Part shown: piece by piece, positions 32,740 to 42,516 of the stretch
How positions within the stretch are numbered: position 1 is the first letter of the stretch
How the letters are laid out: each line of letters opens with the position of its first letter
Assembly: GCF_000017685.1 (NCBI RefSeq)
Contig: NC_010602.1
Span: 2,925,001-2,989,000, forward strand
Length of the DNA stretch: 64,000 nucleotides
From: Leptospira biflexa serovar Patoc strain 'Patoc 1 (Paris)'
GTDB lineage: Bacteria; Spirochaetota; Leptospiria; Leptospirales; Leptospiraceae
Reading direction: 5' to 3'
Made by a program: the position numbers and the translations under genes
The notes under the pieces: model-generated
Database searches by the model: none
What the model saw: the letters and a program-made list of their open reading frames with translations, nothing else
What the model was told of the DNA's origin: nothing

Positions 32740-35700
32740 TTATCGATACATCGACCTTTCGATAAACTGAGTCGCGTTACAAGAACCAACGCCCACATCA
32801 GTGATCGACTTGTCTTGTGCGATACAGAAGAGTTTCCACCAACGATTCGAATGGTTTGGTGCGATCGAATAGTTTCTTACTTCTCCTACACTTCCTTTAA
32901 AGACTCGAACATTCGCACCAGAGATTCCCATACTTGATTCACCTGACCAGTTATACACACTGTAATAACGGTTAGGTTGGTTCCAAATGGAACCTTGGAC
33001 AGTGATGGTTTCTGGCCCGTATCCTGTTGTGATATCATAATCCAAACTTCCATTTCCTGAACCAAGTGGAGTTTTATTGTTCCAAACGATGCGGTCATTG
33101 GCCCCAGTCCCATATTGCATATGAGAATCCAAATCTCTTGGTTTCGCACCCCAAGTCAGTACGACTCGCATCTCATTTTCTCCAAGGATCGGAGTGACTA
33201 AGATATTTTGGTTCGCTGGGGTTTCGGAACCAGCAGAAACAACGGTTCTGTAAGTTGTAGAATAGTTTTCTTGGATAGAAGTACAATTCCCACGTTTTCC
33301 AGCACCCGATACTTCCAAAGTATAATTACCAGGCGGAACGGAAGGAATCGCATAGGATCCGTCCGTTGATGTTTTGACAGACGGAATGGTGACACCATTT
33401 GCATCAATCGCATACGGTCCAGACTTCACATTGACACCTGGTCGAATGCGAGCCGTTAGGTTACAAACTCCCGTATTGTAAAGAGCTGAGAGAGCACGAC
33501 CTGAAATGGTACCACTCGTTTGACTTCCCGGAACAAAGGTGATGATGTCGAAATTAGTTGTCACGTCCGCTTGGATGTCCACGATCCCTTCCACTGTTTG
33601 GTAACCCGCAGAAACAAATCGAATTTTCCAACGACCCGCATTGATGTTAAAGATCGTATATTGACCAGCATTCGAAAATATTGTGGATCCAGTTGCAATG
33701 GATGCCGGTTGTACTCCTACAGAAGGCCGCAGAGTTCCACCGTTTGGATCGACTATCTCCAAAGAATAGGTTCCAAGGAAGGCAAATCCACCAGGTGTTC
33801 GTACTGATCCTGATAGGTGACCACGTCCATCATTCGTGATGACAGGAGTATTCACAACAACGGTTCCACCACCAGACCCTACTTCTACAGGGAAATAAGT
33901 GGTGATCCCATTTTTTTCAACACGTAAATGATAAGATCCAGGAGACAAAAATGGGAAACTATAACTTCCGTTTGCTTGCGAAAAAACAGATCCAACCACT
34001 TGGTCATTGCCAGATGTCCTTGTGGAGGAAACAGAACAATTTGGTGCATCAAATCCACCTGTACAGTCCCTTTTCACATCGGGAGTGAAATTCCCACCGA
34101 CTAACCGACCGAGAGTGATTGTGGCACCACTCACAACCGAAGTGGAAACCGCATCAGTCACCACACCTGTGATCGTTGCCCTCGGGCTATGCACCGCAAC
34201 TCCATTCAATTGGAAGATACTTGGACTCGTTGCATATAAGTTTGTCGCAACTGTTGATGTATCCACACGAAGGCTATTCGTTGATAAGTAACTCATTTGG
34301 TAGGAAGGTGCCACGCGGTCTACCACGATGATTTGGTATGAACTTTGGCGGAAATTGTATTCAGAACCATTTATGACATCGACAGAAGCTGTATTGTCAT
34401 TGGCTCTCGCAACACTAGGACTATTGGAAAGAGTGGTCGCAGTGCCCGTCCCTAATTGGTAGAGAGCATAAGCCACTTTCCCTGCATCATCATTTGTAAA
34501 AGGAGGTGGGATCACACTTGGAAGAGTGACAACAAAGGAATTTCCACCAAAACTAAACGATCCTGCTGAAGTGGTTGTGATATGAACGAGGGATGCTCCT
34601 GATTCATTTGTATTTCCTAACATCACAACAAACAACCCTGATTGAGCCGTATGTACAGAGTTAGCCGAAGGAGCGGCATCACGGACGGAAATGGTTCCTG
34701 ATATTTGAGAACGAGTGGCAATGGAGGTCATCGAAATGATTCCCGCATTGTAACTTGACCCGTTTAAACTCACTTGTAATGGATTGGAAGAACATGGAGC
34801 GGAATTGTTTCCACAATAATTTTCAAATCCAGGTGCAGAAATATAATAAGCCCAAAGACCACTTGCTCCAAGGAAAGAGACTTCCTTTGTTGTAGGATTC
34901 ACTTCATACAATTTGTTTGCATAGGTTTGGTAAGCCCATGGACCAGACCCTTGGACAGTCGCCAAACAAACGGCCGTTGGATTTACGGCACAAGAACATA
35001 CAGCTCCTGTTGGGTTCAGAGCACAGTTTGTTCCGACCACCGCACTCAAGGATTCTAGGATCCAAAGTTTGATGGCATTTCCTAGGATTGGGTCATCTTT
35101 CAAATAAACGATGTTAGAAGGTGCTTGGTTAAAAGAAGGGCGAACGTTAATCACAGCACCAGCAATGTGATCATTGTTCGCATCTTTCACATATCCCACA
35201 ACAAGAGATGGTTTGGCTACAATGAGGATTGGATCAACGAGTGTGATTGATTTGGTTCCTCCATTCGGTGCCGCAGTGAACAAAAAGGATTGTGTGACGG
35301 TATAAAAGGAAGGATTCGATACTTCTAGGTAGTATACTCCGTTTGTGAGTTCAAATCCTTCGATTGAAAAATTGCCATTCCCTGTGATTTGAACCGTTTG
35401 TAACACTGCTCCATGTTCATTTTTCAATTTGATGGTAAACACAGAAGACGGGTCACTGGATAATGCACCATTGCGAATGATTCCAGAAAGCAAAAGGTCA
35501 CTTTCAGTAGCCGCCATCCAAGGAAGAGATGTTTCTCCCAAGTCTACAACAGCGACTGTATTTGGGTTGGTTCCAGGAAAGGTAAAATGAATTGATTCTT
35601 GGTTGGTAGCAAATGGTTGGCCTGATACATTCACCGAGTCTCCAACATACACAACCGTATAATTTCCGTTAGGAAGAGGATTGATGGAAATTACATACTG

Positions 35701-36468
35701 TCCATTGGCATCTGTGACAGCTGTCCCAACTGTATTTCCACTCGCATCCACAATGTTAACAACAATCCCGGCGACAGGTCCAGCCTGTACGATCACACCG
35801 TCTCCAGAAAAACCAGGACTTGTGACAACTCCTACGAACTGCGCAGGTCCCTGTGAATAGTACATCCTTTCTGCAAGTAAATTGCCTACATTGACAAGAG
35901 TGAAGGGAGTTTGTGTTGGGTCATACACATAAGAAAAGTCTTGGTAGGTATAATTGAGACCATAACCAGTGTTAATGAGAACGCGGTAATTATTATTGGG
36001 AAGGTCGGATAAATCAAAAGAAAAACTTCCATTGGATTCCGCATACTTGGCTGCAACAAGGGTATTTGCATCACCGTTTGCCACTTCAATTCGAACGGAA
36101 ATCAAAGTGAGGTCAACACAAGACGGAGCTGCTGGAGCACCTGGGTTTCCACATACCACATTGGCAGGTACACCTGAGACAACAGGCACGATGGATCCAA
36201 TGACACGTGCGGGGCCATGGTTTGGTACTTCTTGTTCGGATTGATTGCCGGGAACTTCCTCTGGGTCTGTGACTCCGATGGAACCACCAGGAGGAGGGAG
36301 AGGGACACCGTTGGAATCGGGTGGGAGATCCGTTTGTCCATTGTTATCGGAAACGGCACCGCCTGTGCCTAACAACAACCAGAATGGCATGGATTTCTTT
36401 TTGCGAGAACAACCCACAAATACCATAGAAATGAGTACGAGAATGGTGAACAACCCTCGAACGCGCAT
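32740..36468 (-). CDS. very large lipoprotein with carboxypeptidase-regulatory-like repeats
   Basis: 1242 residues. The signal has lipobox 'SMVFVGC'. A Pro/Gly-rich linker is followed by several CarboxypepD_reg/SdrD-like beta-sandwich repeats, each with the 'GTVTDANGQYVI..LPNGNYTV'-type pattern ('GTAVTDANGQYVI', 'SQANGSYSFPFLSPGSYHL', 'KTSTDGSYAIPSVPPGNYTL'). The C-terminal domain 'VVLTWGAKPRDLDSHMQYG' resembles the DUF2135/YfaP family. It is likely a surface-displayed adhesin-like or cell-wall-associated protein, but no ligand can be predicted. A strong terminator lies just past the stop. Its 5' region is divergent from the DUF445 gene. Confidence 0.8.
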   Translation of the reverse strand: MRVRGLFTILVLISMVFVGCSRKKKSMPFWLLLGTGGAVSDNNGQTDLPPDSNGVPLPPPGGSIGVTDPEEVPGNQSEQEVPNHGPARVIGSIVPVVSGVPANVVCGNPGAPAAPSCVDLTLISVRIEVANGDANTLVAAKYAESNGSFSFDLSDLPNNNYRVLINTGYGLNYTYQDFSYVYDPTQTPFTLVNVGNLLAERMYYSQGPAQFVGVVTSPGFSGDGVIVQAGPVAGIVVNIVDASGNTVGTAVTDANGQYVISINPLPNGNYTVVYVGDSVNVSGQPFATNQESIHFTFPGTNPNTVAVVDLGETSLPWMAATESDLLLSGIIRNGALSSDPSSVFTIKLKNEHGAVLQTVQITGNGNFSIEGFELTNGVYYLEVSNPSFYTVTQSFLFTAAPNGGTKSITLVDPILIVAKPSLVVGYVKDANNDHIAGAVINVRPSFNQAPSNIVYLKDDPILGNAIKLWILESLSAVVGTNCALNPTGAVCSCAVNPTAVCLATVQGSGPWAYQTYANKLYEVNPTTKEVSFLGASGLWAYYISAPGFENYCGNNSAPCSSNPLQVSLNGSSYNAGIISMTSIATRSQISGTISVRDAAPSANSVHTAQSGLFVVMLGNTNESGASLVHITTTSAGSFSFGGNSFVVTLPSVIPPPFTNDDAGKVAYALYQLGTGTATTLSNSPSVARANDNTASVDVINGSEYNFRQSSYQIIVVDRVAPSYQMSYLSTNSLRVDTSTVATNLYATSPSIFQLNGVAVHSPRATITGVVTDAVSTSVVSGATITLGRLVGGNFTPDVKRDCTGGFDAPNCSVSSTRTSGNDQVVGSVFSQANGSYSFPFLSPGSYHLRVEKNGITTYFPVEVGSGGGTVVVNTPVITNDGRGHLSGSVRTPGGFAFLGTYSLEIVDPNGGTLRPSVGVQPASIATGSTIFSNAGQYTIFNINAGRWKIRFVSAGYQTVEGIVDIQADVTTNFDIITFVPGSQTSGTISGRALSALYNTGVCNLTARIRPGVNVKSGPYAIDANGVTIPSVKTSTDGSYAIPSVPPGNYTLEVSGAGKRGNCTSIQENYSTTYRTVVSAGSETPANQNILVTPILGENEMRVVLTWGAKPRDLDSHMQYGTGANDRIVWNNKTPLGSGNGSLDYDITTGYGPETITVQGSIWNQPNRYYSVYNWSGESSMGISGANVRVFKGSVGEVRNYSIAPNHSNRWWKLFCIAQDKSITDVGVGSCNATQFIERSMYR

Positions 36469-36711
36469 AGACTTACCCTCTCATCAAATTCGCTTTGTGG
36501 CTTGTGGCCACGACCTTTCAAATGACTTCGGGAAATTCCTAAGAGCTTCCGAAGTGTACCATTTGTAGTTTGTTTTCGTACACATTGCAAATCTTTTTTA
36601 GGGGTATCGGATAAAAATTTCGATTTGTGAACCTTTTGAGGGAAAAATAGACAAGAAATCGAATTTCGATTGCCCATTCCCTTCCCCAACAAAGCCTACT
36701 CCTAGCGAAAT

Positions 36712-37932
36712 ATGTGGGATTATTGGCTTTCGGTTGGCGGATGGAAATTGCTCATGATCCCTTTTACATACGGGTTTGTCGGTTGGGTGACCAATTGGTT
36801 GGCCCTCAAAATGACCTTTTATCCCATCCACTTTGTTGGAATTCCACCCTACCTCGGTTGGCAAGGCATCATCCCGAGAAAAGCACATAAAATGGCGAGT
36901 AAATCTGTGGATGTGATCACAGAACGTTTACTCAATATCAAAGAAGTTTTCCTCAAAGTAGATCCCAAAAAAGCAGAAATCGTTTTTTTACCTGCCCTCG
37001 ATTCTAGCATTCGTTATACGATAAGAGAATTTTCAGATACTTTAGATCCCAAACTTTGGGAAATGATTCCAGACTTAGTCAAAGAAGAAATTTATCATAA
37101 AGTCAAAAGAGAAAGTGGGATTACGATTCGAAAAGTAATCAAAAAACTCCAGGCAGATATTGATTCTTTATTTGATGTAAAGGCACTTGTCTTAAAAAAA
37201 TTATCCGGAAGTAACGTGAGTTTGGTGGTAGAACTTTTCCAAGAAGTGGGGGCTCCGGAATTTCGATTCATCGAACGTTCAGGGTTTTATTTTGGATTTT
37301 TACTTGGACTTGTCCAAATGGTATTTATGATTTTTTTTCCAATGGCATGGACTCTTCCCATCCAAGGAGTGATCGTCGGTTATCTTACCAATTATTTGGC
37401 ACTTGAGATGATCTTTCGTCCCTTATTGCCCAAAAAAGTTTTAGGACTTTGGACCTACCAAGGTTTATTTTTAAAACGACAAAATGAAGTATCTCGGTTG
37501 TATGCTAAACTGGTAAGCGAAAAAATCCTCACTCCCAAAAACATCCTTTCCGAACTCATCTTTGGAAAAGCATCCAAAGAAATCATGGAAATCATCCGAA
37601 AAGAAGTGAGTAGCCATGTGGACACAGTCACCTTTCTTGCCAAACCTGCCTTGTATGCAACGGGAAAAATCAATGAATTTGATGCCGCAAAGGAAAGGAT
37701 TGCAGTGGCAATGGCAGACAATGCGATTGAAAATGCATTCCATCTCGAAACGTATTTAGGAGAGGCGTTACAAATCGAAACAATGATGGGAGACAGGATG
37801 TCAGCCCTTCCGCCCAAAGAATTTGAATCCATTTTACGATCGGCTTTCCAAGAAGATGAAATGTTACTCATCCTTGTGGGGGCGGCTCTCGGTGCCCTTG
37901 TTGGATGGTTCCAAATGGTATTTCTCATATGA
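36712..37932 (+). CDS. DUF445-family membrane protein
   Basis: 406 residues. Two copies of the family signature are visible: 'FVGWVTNWLALKMTFYPI' near the N-terminus and 'IVGYLTNYLALEMIFRPL' in the middle, each with a membrane span, and a final span at the C-terminus ('LILVGAALGALVGWFQMVF'). The long helical stretch between them is charged and probably coiled. The function of DUF445 proteins is not established. The ATG of the following epimerase overlaps this stop by four bases, so they are co-translated. Confidence 0.85.
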   Translation: MWDYWLSVGGWKLLMIPFTYGFVGWVTNWLALKMTFYPIHFVGIPPYLGWQGIIPRKAHKMASKSVDVITERLLNIKEVFLKVDPKKAEIVFLPALDSSIRYTIREFSDTLDPKLWEMIPDLVKEEIYHKVKRESGITIRKVIKKLQADIDSLFDVKALVLKKLSGSNVSLVVELFQEVGAPEFRFIERSGFYFGFLLGLVQMVFMIFFPMAWTLPIQGVIVGYLTNYLALEMIFRPLLPKKVLGLWTYQGLFLKRQNEVSRLYAKLVSEKILTPKNILSELIFGKASKEIMEIIRKEVSSHVDTVTFLAKPALYATGKINEFDAAKERIAVAMADNAIENAFHLETYLGEALQIETMMGDRMSALPPKEFESILRSAFQEDEMLLILVGAALGALVGWFQMVFLI

Positions 37933-38891
37933 CAAAAACAATCTTAATCACAGGTGGAAGTGGAGTTCTCGGAAAGGCATTGATTGAAAAATTAATTCCA
38001 GATACTAAAATCATCGCCATTGGAACAAACCATTCTCATTTTCCAGAAATCATTCGCCACCATAAACATTTTAAGTTTTATGAAAGGGACTTAAATTTGA
38101 TCAATAACGCTAGTGATTTAAATCTTTCCGAACCGATTGATTTGATCTTACACCTAGCAGCTGTTGTGTCTGGTGCCAAAGTAGAGGAAGCCACCTATTA
38201 CCAAATCAATGTTTATGCCACAAAACATCTTGTCTCATTTGCCATCCAAAATCATATCCCCCACTTTGGATTTGTGAGTAGCATTTCCGTTTATGGTTCA
38301 AAAGATACAGAATTAACTCTAAAGAGCGAACGAAATGGAAAAACCATTTATGCAAAAACAAAATCTTTGGCTGAGGATTTTGTTTTCCAAAGTGGTCAAA
38401 ACTATTCTGTACTTCGATTGGCCAGTATCTACGGAAAAGGCACAAAAAGTTTTGTGTCCAAACTCAAAGCTCTGATGCAAAAAGGGGTCTATCCCAAAAT
38501 CCCTCCCTCACGTACAAAATCCATCCTACACATTGATGATGCCACAGAGGCATTGTATCTTTGGACCAAACAATGTTTCGCCGGGAAAAAACCAGAACCA
38601 CTGTATGTATTCTCGCATCCCGAGGCGGTCACCATCGAAGGAGTGATCCAAACCTTCCAATTGCTTGGGATCACCAAAAAAAAACAATTGCCGATCCCAG
38701 TGACGGGGATTTTGTCCAAACTTTTGGAATTATTCTTTCGCACTCTCAGTTGGATCCGAAAAAAACCATTCCACGGATCCCCGCTCCAACCCCTTCTCGA
38801 ATCTGTATCCATTTATGATGCTGGTTCCTGGGAAAAGATTGGGTATTTTCCAAAATCAGATTTACGAAAAGGATTACTAGACTATCAATAA
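37929..38891 (+). CDS. NAD(P)-dependent epimerase/dehydratase (extended SDR)
   Basis: 320 residues from the ATG at 37929. The nucleotide-binding motif is 'ITGGSGVLGKAL' (GxxGxxG); 'LHLAAVVSG' and the catalytic 'YAKTKSLAED' (Y-x-x-x-K) follow, preceded by 'GFVSSISVYG' with the catalytic Ser. Such enzymes act on nucleotide sugars or other hydroxy-ketones; the substrate is unknown. The frame is open upstream (to 37905), but the ATG overlapping the DUF445 stop is the natural start. It is coupled to the gene before it and followed after 29 bases by an exported protein. Confidence 0.85.
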   Translation: MTKTILITGGSGVLGKALIEKLIPDTKIIAIGTNHSHFPEIIRHHKHFKFYERDLNLINNASDLNLSEPIDLILHLAAVVSGAKVEEATYYQINVYATKHLVSFAIQNHIPHFGFVSSISVYGSKDTELTLKSERNGKTIYAKTKSLAEDFVFQSGQNYSVLRLASIYGKGTKSFVSKLKALMQKGVYPKIPPSRTKSILHIDDATEALYLWTKQCFAGKKPEPLYVFSHPEAVTIEGVIQTFQLLGITKKKQLPIPVTGILSKLLELFFRTLSWIRKKPFHGSPLQPLLESVSIYDAGSWEKIGYFPKSDLRKGLLDYQ

Positions 38892-38920
38892 TAGTAGGAT
38901 CGGTGGCCGATATTCTAAGT

Positions 38921-39727
38921 ATGAAAAAGCGACTTTGCCTCTTAGTTTTATTATGTCTTACATTTGCGGGATTAGAAGCTGCCACATGGGTTGAAGACTC
39001 ACTCGGTTTTGCTTTTGAATACCCAAGAGGTTGGGCAAAGTCTGTCTTACGACATGCGGATACAGTTCGGATCCAAATTGCGAAAACCAATCGCGAAGCG
39101 ATCTTACAAATTGATGTAGCCCGCCGAACAAAAGAATACGACATTGATCGTTTTATAGAAGAAACAGTCGATACCTTTCTTGTCAAATACCCTGATTTAA
39201 AACTTGTGCGAGAAAAAGTATTAGAAAACGAAATCGCGGGTTTTGACGAATCTGTTTTTATTGTTTTGCATTACACGGAAAACAAACAAACCATTTCCAA
39301 TCGATTTTTATTCCACAAAAAAGGTGGAATGTACTACGTCATCCAAGCCAAAACCACAAGAGCCTTCTATGCAAAATATGCAAAAGATCTCGACATGGTG
39401 ATGAAAAGTTTCAGAAGAGAACCTCGTGCGAAAAATCGTTGGCGTAACGACAGTTTGGCGTATTTAGACCCGATCAAAGACGAACGACTGATCCAATACG
39501 TATCCATTACCATTCGCCCGATCGACACCTTCCCTCACGAGCAAGGTGTTTCCCAAAAACAAGAAGACGGATGGTTGTTTTCTGTTGAAGGAAACCACAA
39601 ACCAACGGCTTCTGACTTTGAGTCTAGACCAAAACCAAAGGACCATGGTTATACGCCAGCGGATGTCAAACCAGACACTCCAACCTCCGATGAACCTGTC
39701 GTGATCCCTGACGGATCGGGAATTTAA
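38921..39727 (+). CDS. exported protein, PsbP/DUF1795-like, unknown
   Basis: 268 residues from the ATG at 38921. A signal peptide ('RLCLLVLLCLTFAGLEA') is followed by 'TWVEDSLGFAFEYPRGWAKSV', 'NREAILQIDVARR' and 'ISNRFLFHKKGGMYYVIQA', which resemble the PsbP/DUF1795 fold of small periplasmic proteins. The C-terminal 50 residues are Pro-rich and likely disordered. A GTG frame starts at 38903, but the ATG begins the signal. The role is unknown. It ends the run of three plus-strand genes. Confidence 0.65.
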   Translation: MKKRLCLLVLLCLTFAGLEAATWVEDSLGFAFEYPRGWAKSVLRHADTVRIQIAKTNREAILQIDVARRTKEYDIDRFIEETVDTFLVKYPDLKLVREKVLENEIAGFDESVFIVLHYTENKQTISNRFLFHKKGGMYYVIQAKTTRAFYAKYAKDLDMVMKSFRREPRAKNRWRNDSLAYLDPIKDERLIQYVSITIRPIDTFPHEQGVSQKQEDGWLFSVEGNHKPTASDFESRPKPKDHGYTPADVKPDTPTSDEPVVIPDGSGI

Positions 39728-39993
39728 GAATCAGTTTCCTATAAGGGAAGATCTATCTCTCTCAATTTCCCTATCTGATCTAACCGAAACCTTCGGGCCA
39801 ATCTCGAAGGTTCACATCCTGTTGTGTACCAACCTCGGAGGTTCCCACCCTGGTACCACCTCTCCTTCGACTCATCGTTTCCTAGTTCGGGACTATCTGA
39901 CGGCAGTTTTTTCTGGACTCAAACGATCCGAAACGATTGGATTCCCCTTGACAGGATTCAGAGCTTTCATTATTCGTATATTTACGATATACT
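39728..39993. other. intergenic region with hairpins before the arsenic operon
   Basis: A perfect hairpin AACCTTCG (39788-39795) with CGAAGGTT (39805-39812) is followed by a smaller AACCT-CGG-AGGTT palindrome (39831-39843). Neither has a T-run, so a terminator role for the preceding genes is possible but not clear. The operator-like palindrome for arsR is at the right end. Confidence 0.5.
39974..39987. promoter_or_regulatory. operator-like palindrome before arsR
   Basis: TCGTA-TATT-TACGA is a perfect inverted repeat ending six bases before the arsR ATG. The short leader and the position over the likely promoter -10 region suggest that ArsR binds here and represses its own operon until arsenite is present. 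This is inference; the motif was not compared with known ArsR sites. Confidence 0.5.
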
Positions 39994-40335
39994 ATGGCAT
40001 TGAATAAAAAATCAGAATTCCCGGAGTCCATCCAAAGTTTTGCCTCTTATGCCAAACTTTTATCCCACCCAGCAAGAATTGCTATTATGGAAGTTTTGGC
40101 AACACGCCAAACGTGTGTTTGTGGAGAGATTGTGGAAATTTTACCCTTAGCCCAATCCACTGTGTCCCAACACTTAAAAGAACTAAAAGAGGGAGGACTT
40201 GTAAAAGGGACAGTAGAAGGAACAAGTTCCTGTTACTGCATTGACTGGGAAAATTTCAACCAAATGTCAGATGAGTTTAGCAAATGTATCAATGGAATCA
40301 AAGAATACCAAAAGGAAAATGGGAGCTGTTGTTAA
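39994..40335 (+). CDS. arsR: ArsR-family arsenic-responsive repressor
   Basis: 113 residues. The winged helix is clear ('AKLLSHPARIAIMEVLA', 'STVSQHLKELKEGGLVKG'). 'CVCGE' (Cys41, Cys43) lies at the start of the DNA-binding helix region, which matches the ArsR metal site (ELCVCDL). Additional Cys occur at 'SSCYC' and a terminal 'SCC'. It represses the operon and lets go when arsenite or antimonite binds the thiols. The downstream arsC starts one base after its stop, so the genes are tightly coupled. Confidence 0.9.
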   Translation: MALNKKSEFPESIQSFASYAKLLSHPARIAIMEVLATRQTCVCGEIVEILPLAQSTVSQHLKELKEGGLVKGTVEGTSSCYCIDWENFNQMSDEFSKCINGIKEYQKENGSCC

Positions 40336-40336
40336 G

Positions 40337-40756
40337 ATGAAAAAAAATATTTTAATCCTTTGTACGGGGAATAGTTGTCGGAGCCAAATCGCAGAAGGTT
40401 GGATGCGTTTTTATGCAAAGGACAAAGCCAATGTGTATAGTGCGGGAATCGAAACACATGGTGTGAATCCAAAGGCAATCGCCACAATGAAAGAAGTGGG
40501 AATTGATATCTCAAGTCACACATCCAACCACATCAATGAATATAAGGACATCCAATTTGATTTTTTAATCACAGTTTGTGATCATGCGAAGGAAAATTGT
40601 CCTTACTTTCCGAGTGATGCCAAACGGTTTCACCACAACTTCAGTGACCCTTCCAAAAAACAAGGAACGGAAACGGAAATTTGGCAAGCATTTGCAGAGA
40701 CAAGAGAAGAGATTCGCACCTATTGTGAAAATTTTGTGAACCAGGAAGTAAACTAA
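40337..40756 (+). CDS. arsC: arsenate reductase, low-molecular-weight phosphatase type
   Basis: 140 residues from the ATG at 40337. The catalytic loop is 'CTGNSCRS' (Cys9, Arg15), the P-loop of LMW tyrosine phosphatases. Cys81 and Cys88 in 'VCDHAKENC' form the second thiol pair used by thioredoxin-coupled ArsC of the S. aureus pI258 type. It reduces arsenate to arsenite, which the ACR3 protein then exports. A longer frame starts upstream inside arsR, but this ATG begins the family sequence. Confidence 0.93.
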   Translation: MKKNILILCTGNSCRSQIAEGWMRFYAKDKANVYSAGIETHGVNPKAIATMKEVGIDISSHTSNHINEYKDIQFDFLITVCDHAKENCPYFPSDAKRFHHNFSDPSKKQGTETEIWQAFAETREEIRTYCENFVNQEVN

Positions 40757-40757
40757 C

Positions 40758-41327
40758 ATGGAAAAACCAATGAAATCAATCCCTTGGATCGAATTTAAAA
40801 AACATTTAGAACTCTATCCTGAATTACAATTGAAATTTGTATATAATAATGATCAGACAATTTTTCCAAATTACCATATCACAGAATTTAAATTGGCAAC
40901 CATTGAAGCGGTTGATTGTGGCGGGAATTTAGATACTTGGAAAGAGATCATCTTACAGGTATTAGAACCGAAGGTAAACACAGAAACAGAGGCCATGAGT
41001 TTGGGAAAAATTGCCTCTATCTATGCAAAAGTTTCCAATGCCATTTCCATTCCAGACCAATCCATTTTAAGGATCGAATTTGGAAATACATCCACCGCGA
41101 TGAGACAGTATTTTGTTTCAGAGATGAAAATAGATGGATCGGAACTTGTTCTTTCCCTAATGGATGGAGCAACCGAATGCAAAGCCAAATCCAGCTGTGG
41201 AATCCCAAAATCTGATGAAAATGAAAACGGAATGACAAAAGAAAATCCAAAAATAGAGATCACTTCTTCTTCCTGTTGCAATCCAAGTGGATCCAAAAAA
41301 ACAAAAGAATCAGCAGGTTGTTGTTAG
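40758..41327 (+). CDS. DUF6428-like arsenic-operon protein with Cys tail
   Basis: 189 residues. The N-terminal part 'IPWIEFKKHLELYPELQLKF' and the following beta-rich region resemble proteins seen in arsenic operons of various bacteria (I recall these as DUF6428, not verified). The C-terminus is Cys-rich, with 'SSSCCNPSG' and a final 'AGCC', and the ArsR here also ends in 'CC'. The protein probably binds arsenite or hands it to the exporter, but this is inference from the Cys and the position between arsC and acr3. It starts one base after the arsC stop. Confidence 0.65.
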   Translation: MEKPMKSIPWIEFKKHLELYPELQLKFVYNNDQTIFPNYHITEFKLATIEAVDCGGNLDTWKEIILQVLEPKVNTETEAMSLGKIASIYAKVSNAISIPDQSILRIEFGNTSTAMRQYFVSEMKIDGSELVLSLMDGATECKAKSSCGIPKSDENENGMTKENPKIEITSSSCCNPSGSKKTKESAGCC

Positions 41328-42362
41328 ATGAAACAATTATCTTTTTTAGATCGTTATTTGACCGTTTGGATCTTTGGAGCCATGGCCATTGGAGTTTTGA
41401 TTGGAAAATTTCTGCCATCGTTTGTAGGATCGTTTTCAAGCCTGAATGTGGGAACAACCAATATCCCATTAGCGATTGGTCTCATCCTCATGATGGTTCC
41501 GCCTCTAGCCAAAGTAAAATACAAAGAAATGGGAAAGGTGTTTCGCGATGGAAAACTATTAAGTTTATCCCTACTCCTCAATTGGATTGTGGGACCCATC
41601 CTTATGTTTTTCCTTGCGATACTATTTTTGCATGATGAACCAGAATACAGAACAGGCTTAATTCTCATTGGGCTTGCCCGTTGCATTGCAATGGTGATTG
41701 TTTGGAACGATTTGGCAAACGGGGACAGGGAATATGGTGCGGCTCTCGTTGCACTGAATAGCATTTTCCAAGTATTCTTTTATAGTTTTTATGCTTATCT
41801 TTTCATCACCGTACTTCCACCGTACTTTGGTTTGGCGGCAACGACTGTTCCGATTGAAATATCCGAAATTGCAAAGACAGTGGGAATTTACTTAGGGATC
41901 CCGTTTCTCATTGGATTTTTATTACGTTACGGCTTTGAAAGATTTGGTGGCAAAACTTATTATGAATCAAAATTTTTGCCGATCATATCACCAATCACAC
42001 TCATTGCCTTACTTTTTACCATCATTGTGATGTTTAGTTTCAAAGGAGAAATGATCATCGATTTGACAGATGATGTTTTCCGAGTTGCCATCCCTTTGCT
42101 TCTGTATTTTATAATTATGTTTTTTTTGAGTTTGTGGATGGGTTACAAACTCGGAGTGGACTATTCAAAAAATGCAGCGGTGAGTTTTACGGCGACAGGA
42201 AATAATTTTGAATTAGCAATCGCAGTATCCATTGGAGTTTTTGGAATCGGAAGTGGTGCCGCCTTTGTTGGTGTCATTGGACCACTGATTGAGGTACCAG
42301 CACTCATCCTACTTGTCAAAGTTGCCTTGGCTTTCCGGGATCGTTTTTATCAAAAAAAATGA
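41328..42362 (+). CDS. acr3: arsenite efflux permease ACR3
   Basis: 344 residues, with about ten membrane spans. The functional Cys119 in '[17 protein letters not shown]' and '[23 protein letters not shown]' are hallmarks of ACR3, which exports arsenite using the proton gradient. It begins at the base after the stop of the DUF6428-like gene, so the whole arsR-arsC-DUF6428-acr3 set is one operon. It is closed by the terminator at 42406. Confidence 0.95.
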   Translation: MKQLSFLDRYLTVWIFGAMAIGVLIGKFLPSFVGSFSSLNVGTTNIPLAIGLILMMVPPLAKVKYKEMGKVFRDGKLLSLSLLLNWIVGPILMFFLAILFLHDEPEYRTGLILIGLARCIAMVIVWNDLANGDREYGAALVALNSIFQVFFYSFYAYLFITVLPPYFGLAATTVPIEISEIAKTVGIYLGIPFLIGFLLRYGFERFGGKTYYESKFLPIISPITLIALLFTIIVMFSFKGEMIIDLTDDVFRVAIPLLLYFIIMFFLSLWMGYKLGVDYSKNAAVSFTATGNNFELAIAVSIGVFGIGSGAAFVGVIGPLIEVPALILLVKVALAFRDRFYQKK

Positions 42363-42405
42363 AGGTGAGACTTGGTTCGAATTGGTAAATGAGACTTTAG
42401 AAAAT

Positions 42406-42443
42406 AGGTAAGCCAATTGGCATTGGCTCTACCTTTTTATTTT
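42406..42443 (+). terminator. intrinsic terminator of the arsenic operon
   Basis: Stem AGGTA-a-GCCAAT with ATTGGC-tc-TACCT around the loop TGGC, followed by TTTTTATTTT. It lies 44 bases after the acr3 stop. Confidence 0.85.
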
Positions 42444-42516
42444 CCAATCCATTTCAATTTTCGAACCAATTCGATTCAAACTCCAGATTTTTCCATCCAT
42501 CGCCTATACCGTTTCG

